Source of the DNA: Rhodeus uyekii
Lineage: Eukaryota; Chordata; Actinopteri; Cypriniformes; Acheilognathidae
Length of the DNA: 64,000 nt
NCBI GenBank assembly: GCA_037043235.1
Contig: JAWRVZ010000137.1
Coordinates: forward strand, 987,501 to 1,051,500
Reading direction: 5' to 3'
Shown here in pieces: positions 45,114 through 56,799 of the stretch. Position 1 is the first letter of the stretch. Every line of letters begins with the position of its first letter. The notes below the pieces were generated by a model. It searched no databases. It was not told the origin of the DNA and was given only the letters and a program-made list of their open reading frames with translations. Made by a program: the position numbers and the translations under genes.

Positions 45114-45405
45114 ACGTTCTGGGATCATAAAGATTCAACTGAAGACGATCAGCACAGTGGAACAGAAAACTGTTTTACTTGATAGAAGATCAACTCTGAA
45201 TGGCTATTCATGTCCTGGCATTATAATGATATTTCTGTCTTTCTCACAGATTGATCGATGATCATCACCACATGTTTACACCCTTCTTTGATTGTGGCTC
45301 TAATGCAGTTTTGAGTTTTTTGGGATTCAATTGACCCTGTTTGTCAAAGTGGCATTTCCTTATGTTGTAGAATTGCACTCCATTGTTCACATGTGAGACA
45401 CATTA

Positions 45406-45411
45406 ATTAAA
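45406..45411 (+). terminator. probable adss1 poly(A) signal
   Basis: ATTAAA about 290 bases after the adss1 stop, followed by a T/GT-rich stretch (GTTGTTTTTCATTCTTTG). There is no AATAAA closer to the stop; another AATAAA lies near 46311. Confidence 0.5.
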
Positions 45412-45439
45412 ACTGTGTGAAGAGAATTGTTGTTTTTCA

Positions 45440-46680
45440 TTCTTTGTTGCATGTTGATCCATGCATTTGCTTTTCTGCACTTTAAATTTCTGCTTTTTAA
45501 AACAGATTGATTTAGCAGATTTATTCATAGGCTTCTGTCATGTTAAACGTTCCCAGCGTTTTGTCTGATGTCAGATATAATTAGGTTAGCCGGACCATTG
45601 GTTGTGTCAGAAATAGATTTGGATAGAGAACACTGTGTTCTTCTTATCCATGCCAAGATGATCTGATCTTTATACATTACAATCCCAGAAGGACTATCTG
45701 TGGAATTGAATTCAGTCCAGATCCAATCGTGACTACAAACACTTCAAGAATAAGGTAAAAGGCAAGTAAAATCAGACCGAATTGCCCTGCATGCATTTAG
45801 CAGAAGAACAAGGTTGTTCTTCGGCTCTATGTAGATGAATATGATCCTTCATAATAGCAACCGCTCAGAACACCACAACAACCCCCAAAACAACACCTTA
45901 ACAATCACTCAGAACAGCCAGAAAATGCATTCTTGCTTTAGCAATCTAATAATCCTCACAACACATGAACAACCGCCTAGCAAACACTCAGAATAGCCCA
46001 ACAACCCCCAAACAACACCTTAACAATCAATTAGATCAGATGGAAAATATAGTTATAATAGTGTTTCTATGTAGGTTACTAAGGTGTTGCTATGTGGTTG
46101 CTAGAGCGGTGCTATGGTGTTGCTATGCGGTTGCAAGGTGTCTGGTGTGAAAGGACAATACTGTACACACTCAAGAACAATGTTTTGGTTGTTCTTCGGC
46201 TGTGTGGATGAATATAATCCTTCACAATAGATTCTGATTTATAGTGAACTCTGTTAGAGAGACACATATTTGTTTGTCTGTTCAGTACAACACTTACTCT
46301 CCTGTTGAATAATAAAATACCATCATCTCTGAGTCACTTTTACAACATTTAAATCCCTGTTCTCGACATCTCTGAAAAGCCAAGTTTTCACTGATTTATT
46401 TTGAGAAAGAAACAACTTTCTCTACGTGTATATATACATATATATTTGTTTTCACATTTGCACAAAAAACTAATCCACAATAGTGTTTTCACAACTTTCA
46501 AAAAAAGTTAAAACCGTCAAATTCAAAACACCGGTAACACATTTTTTTGTAATTTGATGCAAAGATAAAATAATACTAAATATAGTGTTATAATACATAC
46601 GTTTATTTAAAAATTAAATCTAAAAATGTGCGATGCTTATGACCGTTAAAACCGTTAATTTGCGTCATCACAGTCTGTGA
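45440..46680. other. adss1-siva1 spacer with GTTGCTA/TAGCAAC repeats
   Basis: Between 45850 and 46150 the words CCGCTCAGAACACCACAAC (reverse sense) and GTGTTGCTATGTGGTTGCTA (forward sense) meet, a small inverted arrangement of the GTTGCTAGG-type repeat seen again at 52060-55490. The rest is unremarkable AT-rich sequence. Confidence 0.55.
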
Positions 46681-46980
46681 AAAAGGCGCGCTGGTGGGTC
46701 ACGTGATCATGAAAACGTGCTAAATGTAATTTGTCAGTGTTATATCTACATATATATGTAGACTATGGCGTTTAATTAGTTTAATTAATGAGGCCAGCAG
46801 CTGCAGTGGTTCTCCCGCCGGTCAGCAGGCGGCAGTAATCGCGTCTGTCCGCCGCTGAAGCGCGTGAAGAACAGCAGGAATCCTCAAAGCGCGAACACGT
46901 GCTGTTCCCCTGCTGTTGTTTACGTGTTTGCCTGGAAAGTTTTGGTTTCTTCTCGTGTTTTATAACCTGTCGTTTTTAAA
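46680..46980 (+). promoter_or_regulatory. siva1 promoter region with CTCF-like site
   Basis: A CpG-richer stretch directly upstream of siva1 containing GGTCACGTGATC (E-box CACGTG), CAGCAGGCGGCAG at 46823-46835, which is close to the CTCF core, and a second ACACGTGC near 46893. There is no TATA box. The transcription start is not determined. Confidence 0.5.
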
Positions 46981-49193
46981 ATGCCCAAGAGATCTTATCC
47001 TTTCAGCGAAAGCTTCTCTTCCCAGTATAAAGTTCATGTTGGGCAGAAGCAGATCAATAATTCTGGCGTTTTTGGACTCAAATACAGACAAGATGTTTAT
47101 GGTAAGATATAAGCATGTTTGTTATATTTATAGCGGCATTAGAAAGGAAAATGATCAATCAGTAGTATGTTTTTTTTAATCAAAAACGATTGATGCTACT
47201 GCTAATGATCGGTTATCACCTATTTAATCAATGATTAGTAATTGTTGGCAAGTGTTTATTACTTTTATTGCAAGTAATTAATGAGATTAATCGGATCCAG
47301 TAACTTTCAATATTCATATAAGGGTATACAATTTACACTGAATATTATGTATGAAAGTTGTATAAAGTGGTTCATCTTACCCCCAAGTTATTGTTAATCA
47401 TTAGTGATCAGCTTTAAGGTAGTAGGCCTAATGTAAATTAATTAACTCTCTTTATTTTCCACGTCGTTTTGAGAATACAAAATGAAATTGAAAATGAACT
47501 CGTCTGGTTGTTGTTTATTCGAGAATGTTTTGGAGATTATACCTAATTTTGTTTTAAAGAAGTATGAGAGTTTTGGAAGTTTACATCTACTGTACATCAA
47601 ATGAAAAGTACACATTTTATTTTATATAAATAAATATTAACTTTTTTTACTATAAAATCAAAGCCATGTCTATCAAAGATGTTCCATATTTTAAGTTATC
47701 ACAAAAATTGAAACTCCTGTGAGATTTTATTTTTTTCAGCGCTGAACCAATGATATCTAGCAGGTGCTGCGTTTTACTTTAACAAATAATACTTGTGTAC
47801 AAATATAATATGGATCCTTGAGATTCAGAGATTTCCAATGATATACTTTTTTGTCAAGATTAGAAAGGTTTGACTATAAAGTTGTTAAAGTGAATTTTGT
47901 AAATTAAGGGAGGAGCCAGCTGAAAGATTTGAGTACGTTTCCATGGGAACACAATGTCCAATTTAAAAAGTGTTCACAGGATGTTTTTTGAGTTCATAAC
48001 CTTTTGCATGATACTTAATTTATGATTAGTAAAATATTAAAGATTTATTACATTTAAGTAAAAAAGCGACTAGCGAGACAACAAGGGTTATGGGGTTAAA
48101 AAAAGAGCGGCAAGCCGGATGGTGACAGTTAAGGGGTTTTAAAAAAAAAAAAAGAGCGGCAAGCCGGACGATGACAGTTAAGGGGTTTTAAAAAAGAGTG
48201 GGATGGTGACTGTGAGTTTTGTCTGTATCAACTTTTCTTCATTAGAAAAGACCAAAAGCCTGCTTTTCAACGGGACCAAAGCCATGATGGGTCGAGTCTG
48301 GAAGGCAGATGGCGAGGAGAAGGTGTCCGATGTGCTGGTGTCTGATCCGGCTCTTGGACATCAGACGCTTCTCAGAGGACAAACCACCATCGGGCTGGAC
48401 GGACGGTTAAAGAAAGCAAACGCTGATCCAGGTGAAGCCGTACGATTCAGAATGAAGCTGTAAGATGCCGGTCAAGCACCGTCAGAGCAAGTGTTACTGC
48501 CTGACAAGGGCCTTGCATTTCAACAAAATCACTATCAACAAAACTAATGCTTGCACAGCCGAGAAGCCACAGAAATATTTTTAAAGTAACATTGAGCAAT
48601 TACTCTCATATTTGTGGTGTGGCTTAAAGTCCCACTGAAATGTTGAAACGCGCAGTATTCAATGTTGACATAATTTCCTCTGAAACATAGCTGTCATAGG
48701 TATAGCTTAACTATTATAAACTTTTTTTTTATTTTTTTTAGTTAAACATTGAGTTTTACTTCTGTGAGTTATGTTCATTTGTTTGGTTTGTGTCTCCGTT
48801 TACACTGAATGTGATCAAATCAGAATCATTCTTGTGTTTCTATGCTTCCTGGGATATTGATTGATGACGAGTGTTAATGAGCCCTGAGTGCGTGACGGTT
48901 GTGCTTCTCCGTGTGCTCAGGCTGTGCGGCGGCTCCGTCGGCGTGTTGCGTGTGCCAGCGGGTGTCGGGCCAGAGGAAGCCGTGTTCTCAGTGCGAGCGT
49001 CAGGCGTGTCCGGCGTGTGTCCGGCAGTGCTGCAGTTGCTCCGACCGCTGCTGCTCCTTCTGCTCCGTCACTGAGTGAGTGGCGCGTCCAGCTCTGTTTC
49101 TCCGCTCTAAATCTCCGGTTCTGATGTTTGTTCTCCATCCGCAGTTACAGCGAGCGTTACGAGCGCGTCCTCTGCTGCGGATGCTCATTCTGA
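46981..49193 (+). CDS. siva1: SIVA1 apoptosis-inducing factor (4 exons)
   Basis: SIVA1 is a small zinc-binding protein that binds TNF-receptor family tails such as CD27 and promotes apoptosis, with reported roles in p53/ARF control. Exons 46981-47101, 48246-48431, 48921-49074 and 49145-49193 close in phase to 169 aa, against about 175 aa in human. The start MPKRSYPFSE matches the family (MPKRS.PF). Exon 2 encodes EKTKSLLFNGTKAMM, matching the human EKTKRLLF region, and exons 3-4 a cysteine-rich, presumably zinc-binding domain (CCVCQRV, CSQCERQACPACVRQCC, CCSFCSV) ending DYSERYERVLCCGCSF. Poly(A) signal AATAAA lies at 49337-49342. The gene follows adss1 in the same orientation, as in mammals. 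Confidence 0.93.
48060..48200. repeat. three-copy tandem repeat in siva1 intron 1
   Basis: AAAAGAGCGGCAAGCCGGAT followed by GGTGACAGTTAAGGGGTTTT occurs two and a half times at a spacing of about 50 bases, close upstream of exon 2. Confidence 0.8.
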
Positions 49194-49336
49194 TGCCACA
49201 CCTCACCCAACTCACGGATGCTGGGATCTTTTTAATGCAGTACCTGTTAAATGTAAATGAGATTACTATTTTATATATGCTTGCATTGTGTCTTGCTCTT
49301 TCCCTCTGCTTGTGTACATAGTCCTGTGATTTATTG

Positions 49337-49342
49337 AATAAA
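49337..49342 (+). terminator. siva1 poly(A) signal
   Basis: AATAAA about 145 bases after the siva1 stop codon, in the sequence TTATTGAATAAATATGATG. Confidence 0.7.
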
Positions 49343-49446
49343 TATGATGTTGATGCTTTCCTAATTGTTTTTTAGAGGGTCTTTTTTATAAACCACAGAA
49401 AGTGTGCATTGATTTCTTTAGGAAAATTAGTAATGTTATGCGTTGG

Positions 49447-49460
49447 TCACTAGAGGGCAG
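49447..49460 (+). promoter_or_regulatory. CTCF-like motif downstream of siva1
   Basis: TCACTAGAGGGCAG is close to the known CTCF core (CCASNAGRKGGCA). With the similar TCAGCAGGCGGCAG at 46822-46835 it brackets siva1, both in the same orientation. Motif match only. Confidence 0.4.
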
Positions 49461-49714
49461 CAGCTGAATGCAATTCATAAGCTGATTTATCTTTTAGAAA
49501 GAAGCTCAAGTCTTTTAAAAGATCTTTAAAGCGCATCAATGTAAAAATTTATTCGGCTTTAAAAGAAGGTCCTGAAATCTGGTTTATTCAAACTCATTGG
49601 GTAAACTGAGTAAATTGGAAACATTAAGCTCAATCACACACTGAACTGGGATCTTCTGTGACGAGAGAAAGTTCAATAGTATAACCATGTACTGTAGACA
49701 TACTTCAATTATAT

Positions 49715-50930
49715 TCTACTGACAAAGTCTGAATTTATTAATCATAAATGCCGTAAAACGGTGTAATATTATATCAGTGTAAAACAGCTGTTTTCTATGT
49801 GAATATATAGTAAAGTGTCATTTATTCCTGTGATTAAAGCTGAATTTATTAGATGATAAATACAGTAAAACAGTGTAATATTATATCAGTGTAAAACCGC
49901 TGTTTTCTATGTGAATATACAGTAAAGTGTCATTTATTCCTGTGATTAAAGCTGAATTTATTAGATGATAAATACAGTAAAACAGTGTAATATTATATCA
50001 GTGTAAAACCGCTGTTTTCTATGTGAATATATAGTAAAGTGTCATTTATTCCTGTGATTAAAGCTGAATTTATTAGATGATAAATACAGTAAAACAGTGT
50101 AATATTATATCAGTGTAAAACCGCTGTTTTCTATGTGAATATACAGTAAAGTGTCATTTATTCCTGTGATTAAAGCTGAATTTATTAGATGATAAATACA
50201 GTAAAACAGTGTAATATTATATCAGTGTAAAACCGCTGTTTTCTATGTGAATATACAGTAAAGTGTCATTTATTCCTGTGATTAAAGCTGAATTTATTAG
50301 ATGATACAGTAAAACAGTGTAATATTATATCCGTGTAAAACAGCTGTTTTCTATGTGAATATACAGTAAAGTGTCATTTATTCCTGCGATTAAAGCTGAA
50401 TTTATTAGATGATAAATACAGTAAAACAGTGTAATATTATATCAGTGTAAAACAGCTGTTTTCTATGTGAATATATAGTAAAGTGTCATTTATTCCTGTG
50501 ATTAAAGCTGAATTTATTAGATGATAAATACAGTAAAACAGTGTAATATTATATCAGTGTAAAACAGCTGTTTTCTATGTGAATATATAGTAAAGTGTCA
50601 TTTATTCCTGTGATTAAAGCTGAATTTATTAGATGATAAATACAGTAAAACAGTGTAATATTATATCAGTGTAAAACAGCTGTTTTCTATGTGAATATAT
50701 AGTAAAGTGTCATTTATTCCTGTGATTAAACTTGTATTTTCAGCATCATTACTGCAGTCTTCAGTGTCACATGATCCTTCACAAATCATTTATAACAAAC
50801 AGCTTTTTTGCAGCTTTTTCAAATCGTATGTTTCAGGATTCTTTCATGAATGTAAAGATCAGAAGAACAGCATTTTTAACATTATAAATGCCACTTTTGG
50901 TCAAGTGAATGCGTGATGAATAAACTAATT
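49715..50930 (+). mobile_element. interspersed element with 112-bp array C
   Basis: Same construction as array A: a short head with GAATTTATTAATCATAAATG, about nine 112-bp units (49745-50735), then the flank TTTTCAGCATCATTACTGC, GTGTCACATGATCCTTCAC and CAGGATTCTTTCATGAATG. In the early and middle units the palindrome is changed to AAAACCGCTGTTTT; the last units keep AAAACAGCTGTTTT. Confidence 0.8.
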
Positions 50931-51640
50931 AAATTAATACTGAATCGTTCTTGCACAAAAACATTAACTGCACCTTTTTCTTATATGACAGAAAACTCTC
51001 TCTAATAACGCATGCTATTTTTATGAATATTTAAATGAAGTATTTCTTTGCATGCACTCGCTCTTAAATCAGCGACCCAAATCAAACACACCTGTCTGTA
51101 ATAGAAGACAAATCACTGAATAATGATGCAAACATGGCGCGGTTTCTCACAGAAAGACATCAGAAATCCTGAAATATCGCATACTAGTGACGTGGACTTT
51201 ACACGCTTTCTGAAGCTGGGAAACCTTTGGCTTGAGGAAGAGCTTCTCCCGTCGAGTCCCACAGACGAAACACACGACGGTGAGGAAATCATGACTCGAT
51301 CTTCCGGTGCAGATCATGATATTGAGGGCGGTGCTCATATTGAGTTTTGTCTCTGCAGCTGTCCAGACTTTCATCACGAGCGTTTTACTGTAAATAAATA
51401 TCCTTTGTATCAAAAAAAAAAAAAAAAGTTTTTAAATATTCAGTATGTGACAAAAGTGCTGCGTCCAAAATCGCAAACTATTTTCTAGGTACTTATTTGG
51501 AATAATTTGCGTTCGCTAAAATAGAAAGTACATTTTGTGTGGCATCGATATCGTCATATCAATATCGTTACCCGGGAAAGGTTCTTTTGTCTGCACCGTC
51601 TCTGCAGCTGTCCAGACTTTCATCACAAGTGTTTTACTGT
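50931..51640. other. spacer with a 45-base direct repeat
   Basis: The segment GTCTCTGCAGCTGTCCAGAC TTTCATCAC is present near 51348 and again near 51597, about 250 bases apart. An open frame at 51123-51488 (121 codons) has no recognisable family, ends in a lysine run from an A tract, and is not supported as a gene. Confidence 0.4.
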
Positions 51641-51910
51641 AAAAGGTCACAGCCGTGGCTTCCGAGGCGGCTCCTCTTTCTCTGCGCCACATGCCAGGGC
51701 CCCCGAAGGCCTGACGGGCCCTGCTGACTCCTGGACGGACTTAAGTCCAGGCGTGTGGCTCTGAATCCGGGAGCAGCTGTGCACAGAGAGACAGCGAGAC
51801 ACAGGCCTGCCTCGCTGATGCCACGGCTATAAATACACGTGCGAGTAGTGAAGGAGTGACAGCTGTGTTCTGCTACTCCTCCATCAGCTCTGTTACTCAT
51901 ATCCTCCTCC
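51640..51910 (+). promoter_or_regulatory. GC-rich island with TATA box, possible orphan promoter
   Basis: A GC-rich block (CATGCCAGGGCCCCCGAAGG, TCCGGGAGCAGCTGTG) ends in GGCTATAAATACACG, a TATAAATA box at 51828-51835. A start site would fall near 51860. No coding exon was recognised downstream on the plus strand. It may be a conserved regulatory element or a noncoding transcript start. Confidence 0.35.
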
Positions 51911-52059
51911 TTACGCTTAAACCATCTTTACGAGTCTTGAAAAAAACATTTCAAAGTTTGCCATGTGTGATTATCCACCATGATTCGAAGATGTTCTGAT
52001 TGGTTGATCATTTTTTGAGCATTTATAGCTTGTTGATTTTAAGAATGTAAGAAAAGTTC

Positions 52060-53300
52060 TGACTGGTTTCTAAGGTACTTTGAGTGGTTGCTAGGGTGCA
52101 CTGAGTGGTTAAGGTGTTGCTAGGTAGTTCCCCATGTGTTGTGATCAAGAATGCATTTTCTAGCTATTCTGAATAATTGCTGTGGGGTTGTACTAAGTGG
52201 TTACTATGGTTGTCTCAGTGGTTGCTAAGGTGGTTGTTGGGCTAATCTGAGGTGTTGCTAGATGGTTGTTCATGTGTTGTGAGCATTATTAGATTGCTGA
52301 TACATGAATGCTTTTCTGAGTGATTGCTAAGCTGATTCTAGGTGTTTTTTGGTTGGTTGGGTAAGGTTTTTTTGTTTGATCCTATGTTAGGACTGCAAAC
52401 TATTCTTTTAAATATTTTGTGTGATTGTGAATGAATATAATTATCATGTGCTTTCTTGCTATTCTGTGTGTTCATTAGGATGTTGCTAGGGTGTTCTGAG
52501 TGGTCGCTAGAGTATTTTTTTTTTTACTTTTTTGTTTTTGTTTACATTGTTTTGTTACTTTTGTTTAAAGCAAAATCATTTAAATTTTTGGCTTAGATCA
52601 CTTGCTCTTCTTTGATAATGTGTACAATGTTGCATGAATATAATAAACGTGGGTTTTATAGCTGTTCTGAGTGTTGTTAGAGTGTAAGTATATTAGCTTG
52701 TTGATGCATTATTAATGCATTTCTGGATGTTTTGAGTGGTTGCCATGTTGCTGTTGAGCTATTCTCAGTGGTTGTTAGGTGGTTGTTCATGTATTGGGAG
52801 CTTGTTGGAAACAAGAATGCATTTTCTAGCTGTTCTGAGTGGTTGCTAAAATGTTTCTGGGTGTTTTTAGTTGGTTAGTTAAGGTTTTTTTTTTGATTAA
52901 AAAGGACAAACAACTACCAAAGTATTCCATGATATTATAAGTTTTTGGCCATGGTACCATATTATTTACCAAAATACTTTGTATTATTGTGCATGAATAA
53001 AATAATCAGAAGTGTTTTCTAGTGGTAACTGAGTGGTCGCTAGGGTGTGCTGAGTGGTCGCTAGGGTGCTTTTATAACTTGAAGTTGACATTTTGTGACC
53101 TTTTATTTCTATTTTATGCATTTCTATTTAATTTTTATTTATTTTTTCCTTTCTGTGCAGCACTTTGGTCTACTTCGGTAGTTGTAAAGTGCTTCATAAA
53201 TAAAGGTTGTTGTTGTTCTGAGTGGTTGCTAGGTTGTGCTGAGTGGTCGCTAGGGTGTTGCTAAGGTGTTCTGTTTGGTTACTAAACTTTTTATGTGTTT
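52060..53300. repeat. GTTGCTAGGGTGTTCTGAGTGG degenerate repeat
   Basis: Words such as GGTTGCTAGGGTGCACTGAG and GGTCGCTAGGGTG recur dozens of times with irregular spacers, including TGTGAGCATTATTAG. The block continues at 54890-55490. At about 53150-53215 a different tail, GCACTTTGGTCTACTTCGG with CTTCATAAATAAAGGTTG, looks like a LINE 3' end. Confidence 0.8.
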
Positions 53301-53639
53301 GTTTTCTTTCTTTCACTGTATCTCATAGATTCAGCACTTAAAATAATGAAAAAAAATGAACATGGTATTATCATTGTTTCAGTACCATGTTAGGAATATG
53401 GTATTTTGTCAAATACCTTTGCGACGAATTCAATATCATGGTATTTATCGCTGTATGACCTCACAGTGCTCATAAGGTGACATTGAGGATATAAGGACTT
53501 GAAGTTAATTATATAAGACACAAAGGTCTCGTCTCTGACAAAGTGTTGCTTATTTTCCTGTTTTATGTGCGTCTGTGTATGTGTGTGTGTGTGAGGCTGC
53601 ATCGCTCCTTTTCAAGTGTGACCACCTGTCTTTTGTTAT

Positions 53640-53960
53640 GAGGTAAATAAATAAATAAACATGGCACCAGATGTCCCCGGCCGTCCGTTCAGAGGTCAAG
53701 GTCTCCCACCGCTGGCCTTGCGAGGTGAAGACATCCAAGTTTCAACTTCACTTCTCCTACAAAGACTTCCTGTCGTCTGGGGAATACATGCAAATGTGCT
53801 GGCTGTGGTGAAATGGAAATTACATGAAGCTTTTTGATAAGCGAGGGCAAAACACACATCTAATTAAGTCAAAGAGACGACAGCGCGCTCATCAAAGAGT
53901 ACAACTAGTCATGGAGTGCGTGTTTCTCGTTCACTAGTTGTCTAGTTCAGTTTTTAGCTT
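53640..53960. promoter_or_regulatory. unique CNE-like island 1
   Basis: Non-repetitive sequence of balanced composition amid repeats. It contains an octamer-type ATGCAAAT (53789-53796), a homeodomain-type CTAATTAAG and GGAAATTACATGAAGC. No open frame fits it. The look is that of a conserved noncoding element, but conservation could not be tested. Confidence 0.35.
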
Positions 53961-54425
53961 CAAGTGGAGACCAGGATCAAAGTAAATGTCCTTTTAGTCA
54001 ATCGAAATTAAAACAATACGCATATAATCCATTTAATGTCATCTGGGTCTGATTTGCTTTTACTTTGTGCAGTTTATATAATTAGGGTGTACAAATTCAT
54101 ATGAATTAACCACTAGGAAACATAAATTAGTTACAAATTTCCTCATAGTTTTTGCTGGAAACACATTCTGGTCTGATTCATAAACCACTTTTTTATCATG
54201 AAACTCCTTTTCAACTTCACTATATTGTATGCAAAATGTGATTTAAATCTTCCATTATTTCTTCTTTAATTTCACACCCCACACTTAATAAAATGACCAG
54301 ATGCGTTTATTTACAGATGTGATCAAACTTTCATTCTGTGCTTTTTGTGAATCCACCGGTTTATTATGTTCAGTCTTACTCTATTGTTATTGTATCATAT
54401 TCAAGATATGAATGTATGTACTGTT
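53961..54425. other. spacer, nothing recognised
   Basis: AT-rich unique sequence without exon-like content or clear repeats. Confidence 0.4.
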
Positions 54426-54650
54426 ATACCTTGAGATATGAGCGTCTCGACATGCGAGTATTCCGAGATATGAGCAAACCTTCGAGCAAATGTTTGCTTT
54501 GAGATACGAGTAAAGATTTGAGATACAAGCTTTATTTTAATTGTATCATTTTTTTTATGTTATTTCTTATGGTGGAAAATTATTTGAGATATGAGCAACT
54601 CGAGTTACGAGCTCATCTTGGAACGGATTTTACTTGTATCTCAAGGTATA
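54426..54650. mobile_element. small TIR element (pogo/Tigger-like MITE)
   Basis: About 225 bases with inverted ends TATACCTTGAGATA and TATCTCAAGGTATA, and interior copies of GAGATATGAGC and GAGATACGAG. It is flanked by TA. The ACCTTGAGATACGAG end type is what I associate with Tigger/pogo-like elements. No transposase. Confidence 0.65.
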
Positions 54651-54889
54651 TATAATATAAATAATATATGATTCTGTTCATGCACTGTTTAAAATATAAA
54701 CTGTTTTTTGCCATTGACGTTTCATTCCACAAAAGTGTCTTTATTGCAGAAAAAGGTTATGTTCTGCAATAAAAAGAAAAGAGTTGGACACATAGCCTTT
54801 GATATCAACATTATAAAATGCCTATTCCCATCTAAAAGATTTATTTATGCAAAATTCTATGGTTGGATGCGTTTTATCACTTCCATTTA

Positions 54890-55490
54890 ACAACGTGTTG
54901 CTCACGTGTTGTTTGCATTATTAGCTTGATGAAACAATAATGCATTTTCTAGCTGTTCTGAGTGGTTGCTAAGGTGTTATGAGTGGTTGCTAGGGTGTTT
55001 CTAGGTGGTTGCTCATGTGTTGTGAGCATTATTAGCTTGTTAATACAAAAATATATTTTCCAGCTGTTCTGGGTGATTCCTAAGTTGTTGGTGGGGGGTT
55101 GCTAGGGTGTTCTAAGTGGTTGCTAAGGTGTTGCTAGGTGATTAAAAATTGTGAGCATTATTAGCTTGCTGATGCATTTGTTCTGAGTGATTAAGGTTAG
55201 ATGGGTTATTACTAAACACTATTACTAAGAAAAAATATAGCACAAAAATATAAAATATACTAACATAAAGATACCATGGTTTTTAAGCATGTTACCGAAG
55301 TAGGACCATGTATTGAAATATAATACTGTATGTACAATGGTGCATGGATATAAAAATCATCTGTGATATTTAGCTGTTCTGAGTGGTCGCTGGGGTGTTG
55401 CTAGGTTGTTCTGAGTGATCGTTAGGGTGTTTTGGGGATGTTTCGAGTGGTTGCTAGGGTGTTCTGAGTGGTCGCTAGGGTCTTTTTTCT
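54890..55490. repeat. GTTGCTAGG degenerate repeat, second block
   Basis: Same words as 52060-53300 (GTGGTTGCTAGGGTGTTTCT, GAGCATTATTAGCTTG). The two blocks are separated by the island at 53640-53960 and the TIR element at 54426-54650. Confidence 0.8.
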
Positions 55491-55639
55491 GTTTAACAGT
55501 AGCTCATTTAGCACATAAATTGCTACTAATGAGGGGAAAAAAATTAGCATGATATTATCATGATGTCTGGACGATAATGTTCAATGGTAATGAGAAAGGA
55601 TGGAATGTTGTTGTTGTAAATGCTAATAATAACTAGTAA

Positions 55640-55970
55640 TAACTAATAATAATATAAACTTTATTACAGGCTCTAGGCCCAACAACAAGACATACAACAT
55701 CAAGTAAAAAAGCAAAAACAAAACAAGGCATAAGTACATACACACCTACAGACATACTTTGATTCATGAGAACCTTAACAGGCACCCATACCAATGTTTC
55801 CACAAATGTGATTGATATCTCACCGAGCTACACCTAGGGCTTGTGAGCATCATTATAATACAATTTTGAGATTCATCAAGCCGGGACATGAACTTAAACA
55901 TTAGTTTCCTCAAGAGAGCCTGTAAAGTGCTTAGCCTTGAGTCACAAAAAAGCTTACTTGCACTGTAATA

Positions 55971-55985
<15 letters not shown>
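55640..55985 (-). mobile_element. LINE 3' end (reverse transcriptase C-terminus relic)
   Basis: On the minus strand a 63-codon frame reads CDSRLSTLQALLRKLMFKFM, then SRLDESQN, SSVRYQSHLWKHW and a stop. This resembles the very C-terminal part of fish non-LTR reverse transcriptases. It is followed in element sense by CTGTAATAAAGTTTATATTA, a typical LINE tail, with (TAA)n at the other edge (55970-56000). Strongly 5'-truncated. Confidence 0.5.
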
Positions 55986-56005
<20 letters not shown>

Positions 56006-56034
56006 GTTATTTCCCTGCTGAATCCACTGTAGAA

Positions 56035-56480
56035 TAGAGCGCAATCCTCCGGGCCTCCAGTTTAAATTCCAGAGTTTGCAGACACGACATCACACACCCT
56101 TATTTACACGTCATCCACTTTACCCGGGACTGAACCGTAACTGGAGAGACAATAGACACGCTGAACTACGAACCGCAGACAAAAGAGCCGGCGGTGGACG
56201 GGGGTCGCGGGGGGTCGCGGGGGGTCGGGGTGGGGGGGCAGGGCCTGGGAATCACTCCGCCGAGCAGCTGGATTTCTTTACATGTGCAGTCGGAGAATAA
56301 TTAGGATCTCACTCGCTAAGAAAATGACCAGTGAATTGGCTTTGAGATTCCGAATTATCCACGCATTTCTTTTGCTCCTGTTTGTTTGCTCGGAATGCAA
56401 ATGAGCGTCCGGATGGAGGAGGCGTTCTTTCATTCAGGAATGAGGAAGTTAAACCAGTTCAACACGAAAAATGGAGTAAA
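56035..56480. promoter_or_regulatory. unique CNE-like island 2 with G-run block
   Basis: Unique sequence including GAATAATTAGGATCTC, GGAATGCAAATGAGCGTCC (octamer ATGCAAAT) and a G-rich block at 56197-56243. It lies about 4 kb beyond the zbtb42 stop, in the interval where tetrapods have AKT1. Regulatory function is inferred from appearance only. Confidence 0.35.
56197..56243 (+). other. G-quadruplex motif
   Basis: Four or more G-runs of at least four G separated by two to five bases (GGGGGTCGCGGGGGGTCGCG, then GGGGGTCGGGGTGGGGGGGC). This meets the usual G3+N1-7 rule with room to spare on the plus strand. Confidence 0.8.
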
Positions 56481-56520
56481 GTTGCAGGTTCACTCCGCAC
56501 TGCACCTGCTTTATATCTGG

Positions 56521-56547
56521 AGAGTGTGTGTGTATGAGTGAGTGAGT

Positions 56548-56579
<32 letters not shown>

Positions 56580-56690
56580 GAGACTGTGTGTGTTTGAGTG
56601 TGAGATAGTGAATGTGAGAGTTTGAGTGAGTGAGTGTGTGTGTGTGAGAGAGAGAGTGTGTGTGTGTGTGTGTGATATTCCCTCTCCTCC
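56521..56690. repeat. (GT)n/(GA)n microsatellite
   Basis: Mixed GTGTGT and GAGAGA runs. The histidine/serine-rich minus-strand frames crossing it are repeat artefacts. Confidence 0.9.
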
Positions 56691-56799
56691 CACATCATCC
56701 GTATTCAGGAAGCCGCTCTGTTTTCTGTACACAACCGACAGACGACTGACGTGAAACTCCTTGGAAAAGCGTTTGAGGTCATTCATCCCTCGTTCCCTT

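Noticed and set aside
51123..51488. 121-codon plus-strand frame as a gene or akt1 remnant
   Set aside because: No kinase, PH or other recognised motif, a lysine run from an A tract, and a repeated segment inside; no supporting splice structure.
56076..56300. 74-codon plus-strand frame rich in Gly and Arg
   Set aside because: Produced by the G-run block; no family similarity or splice context.
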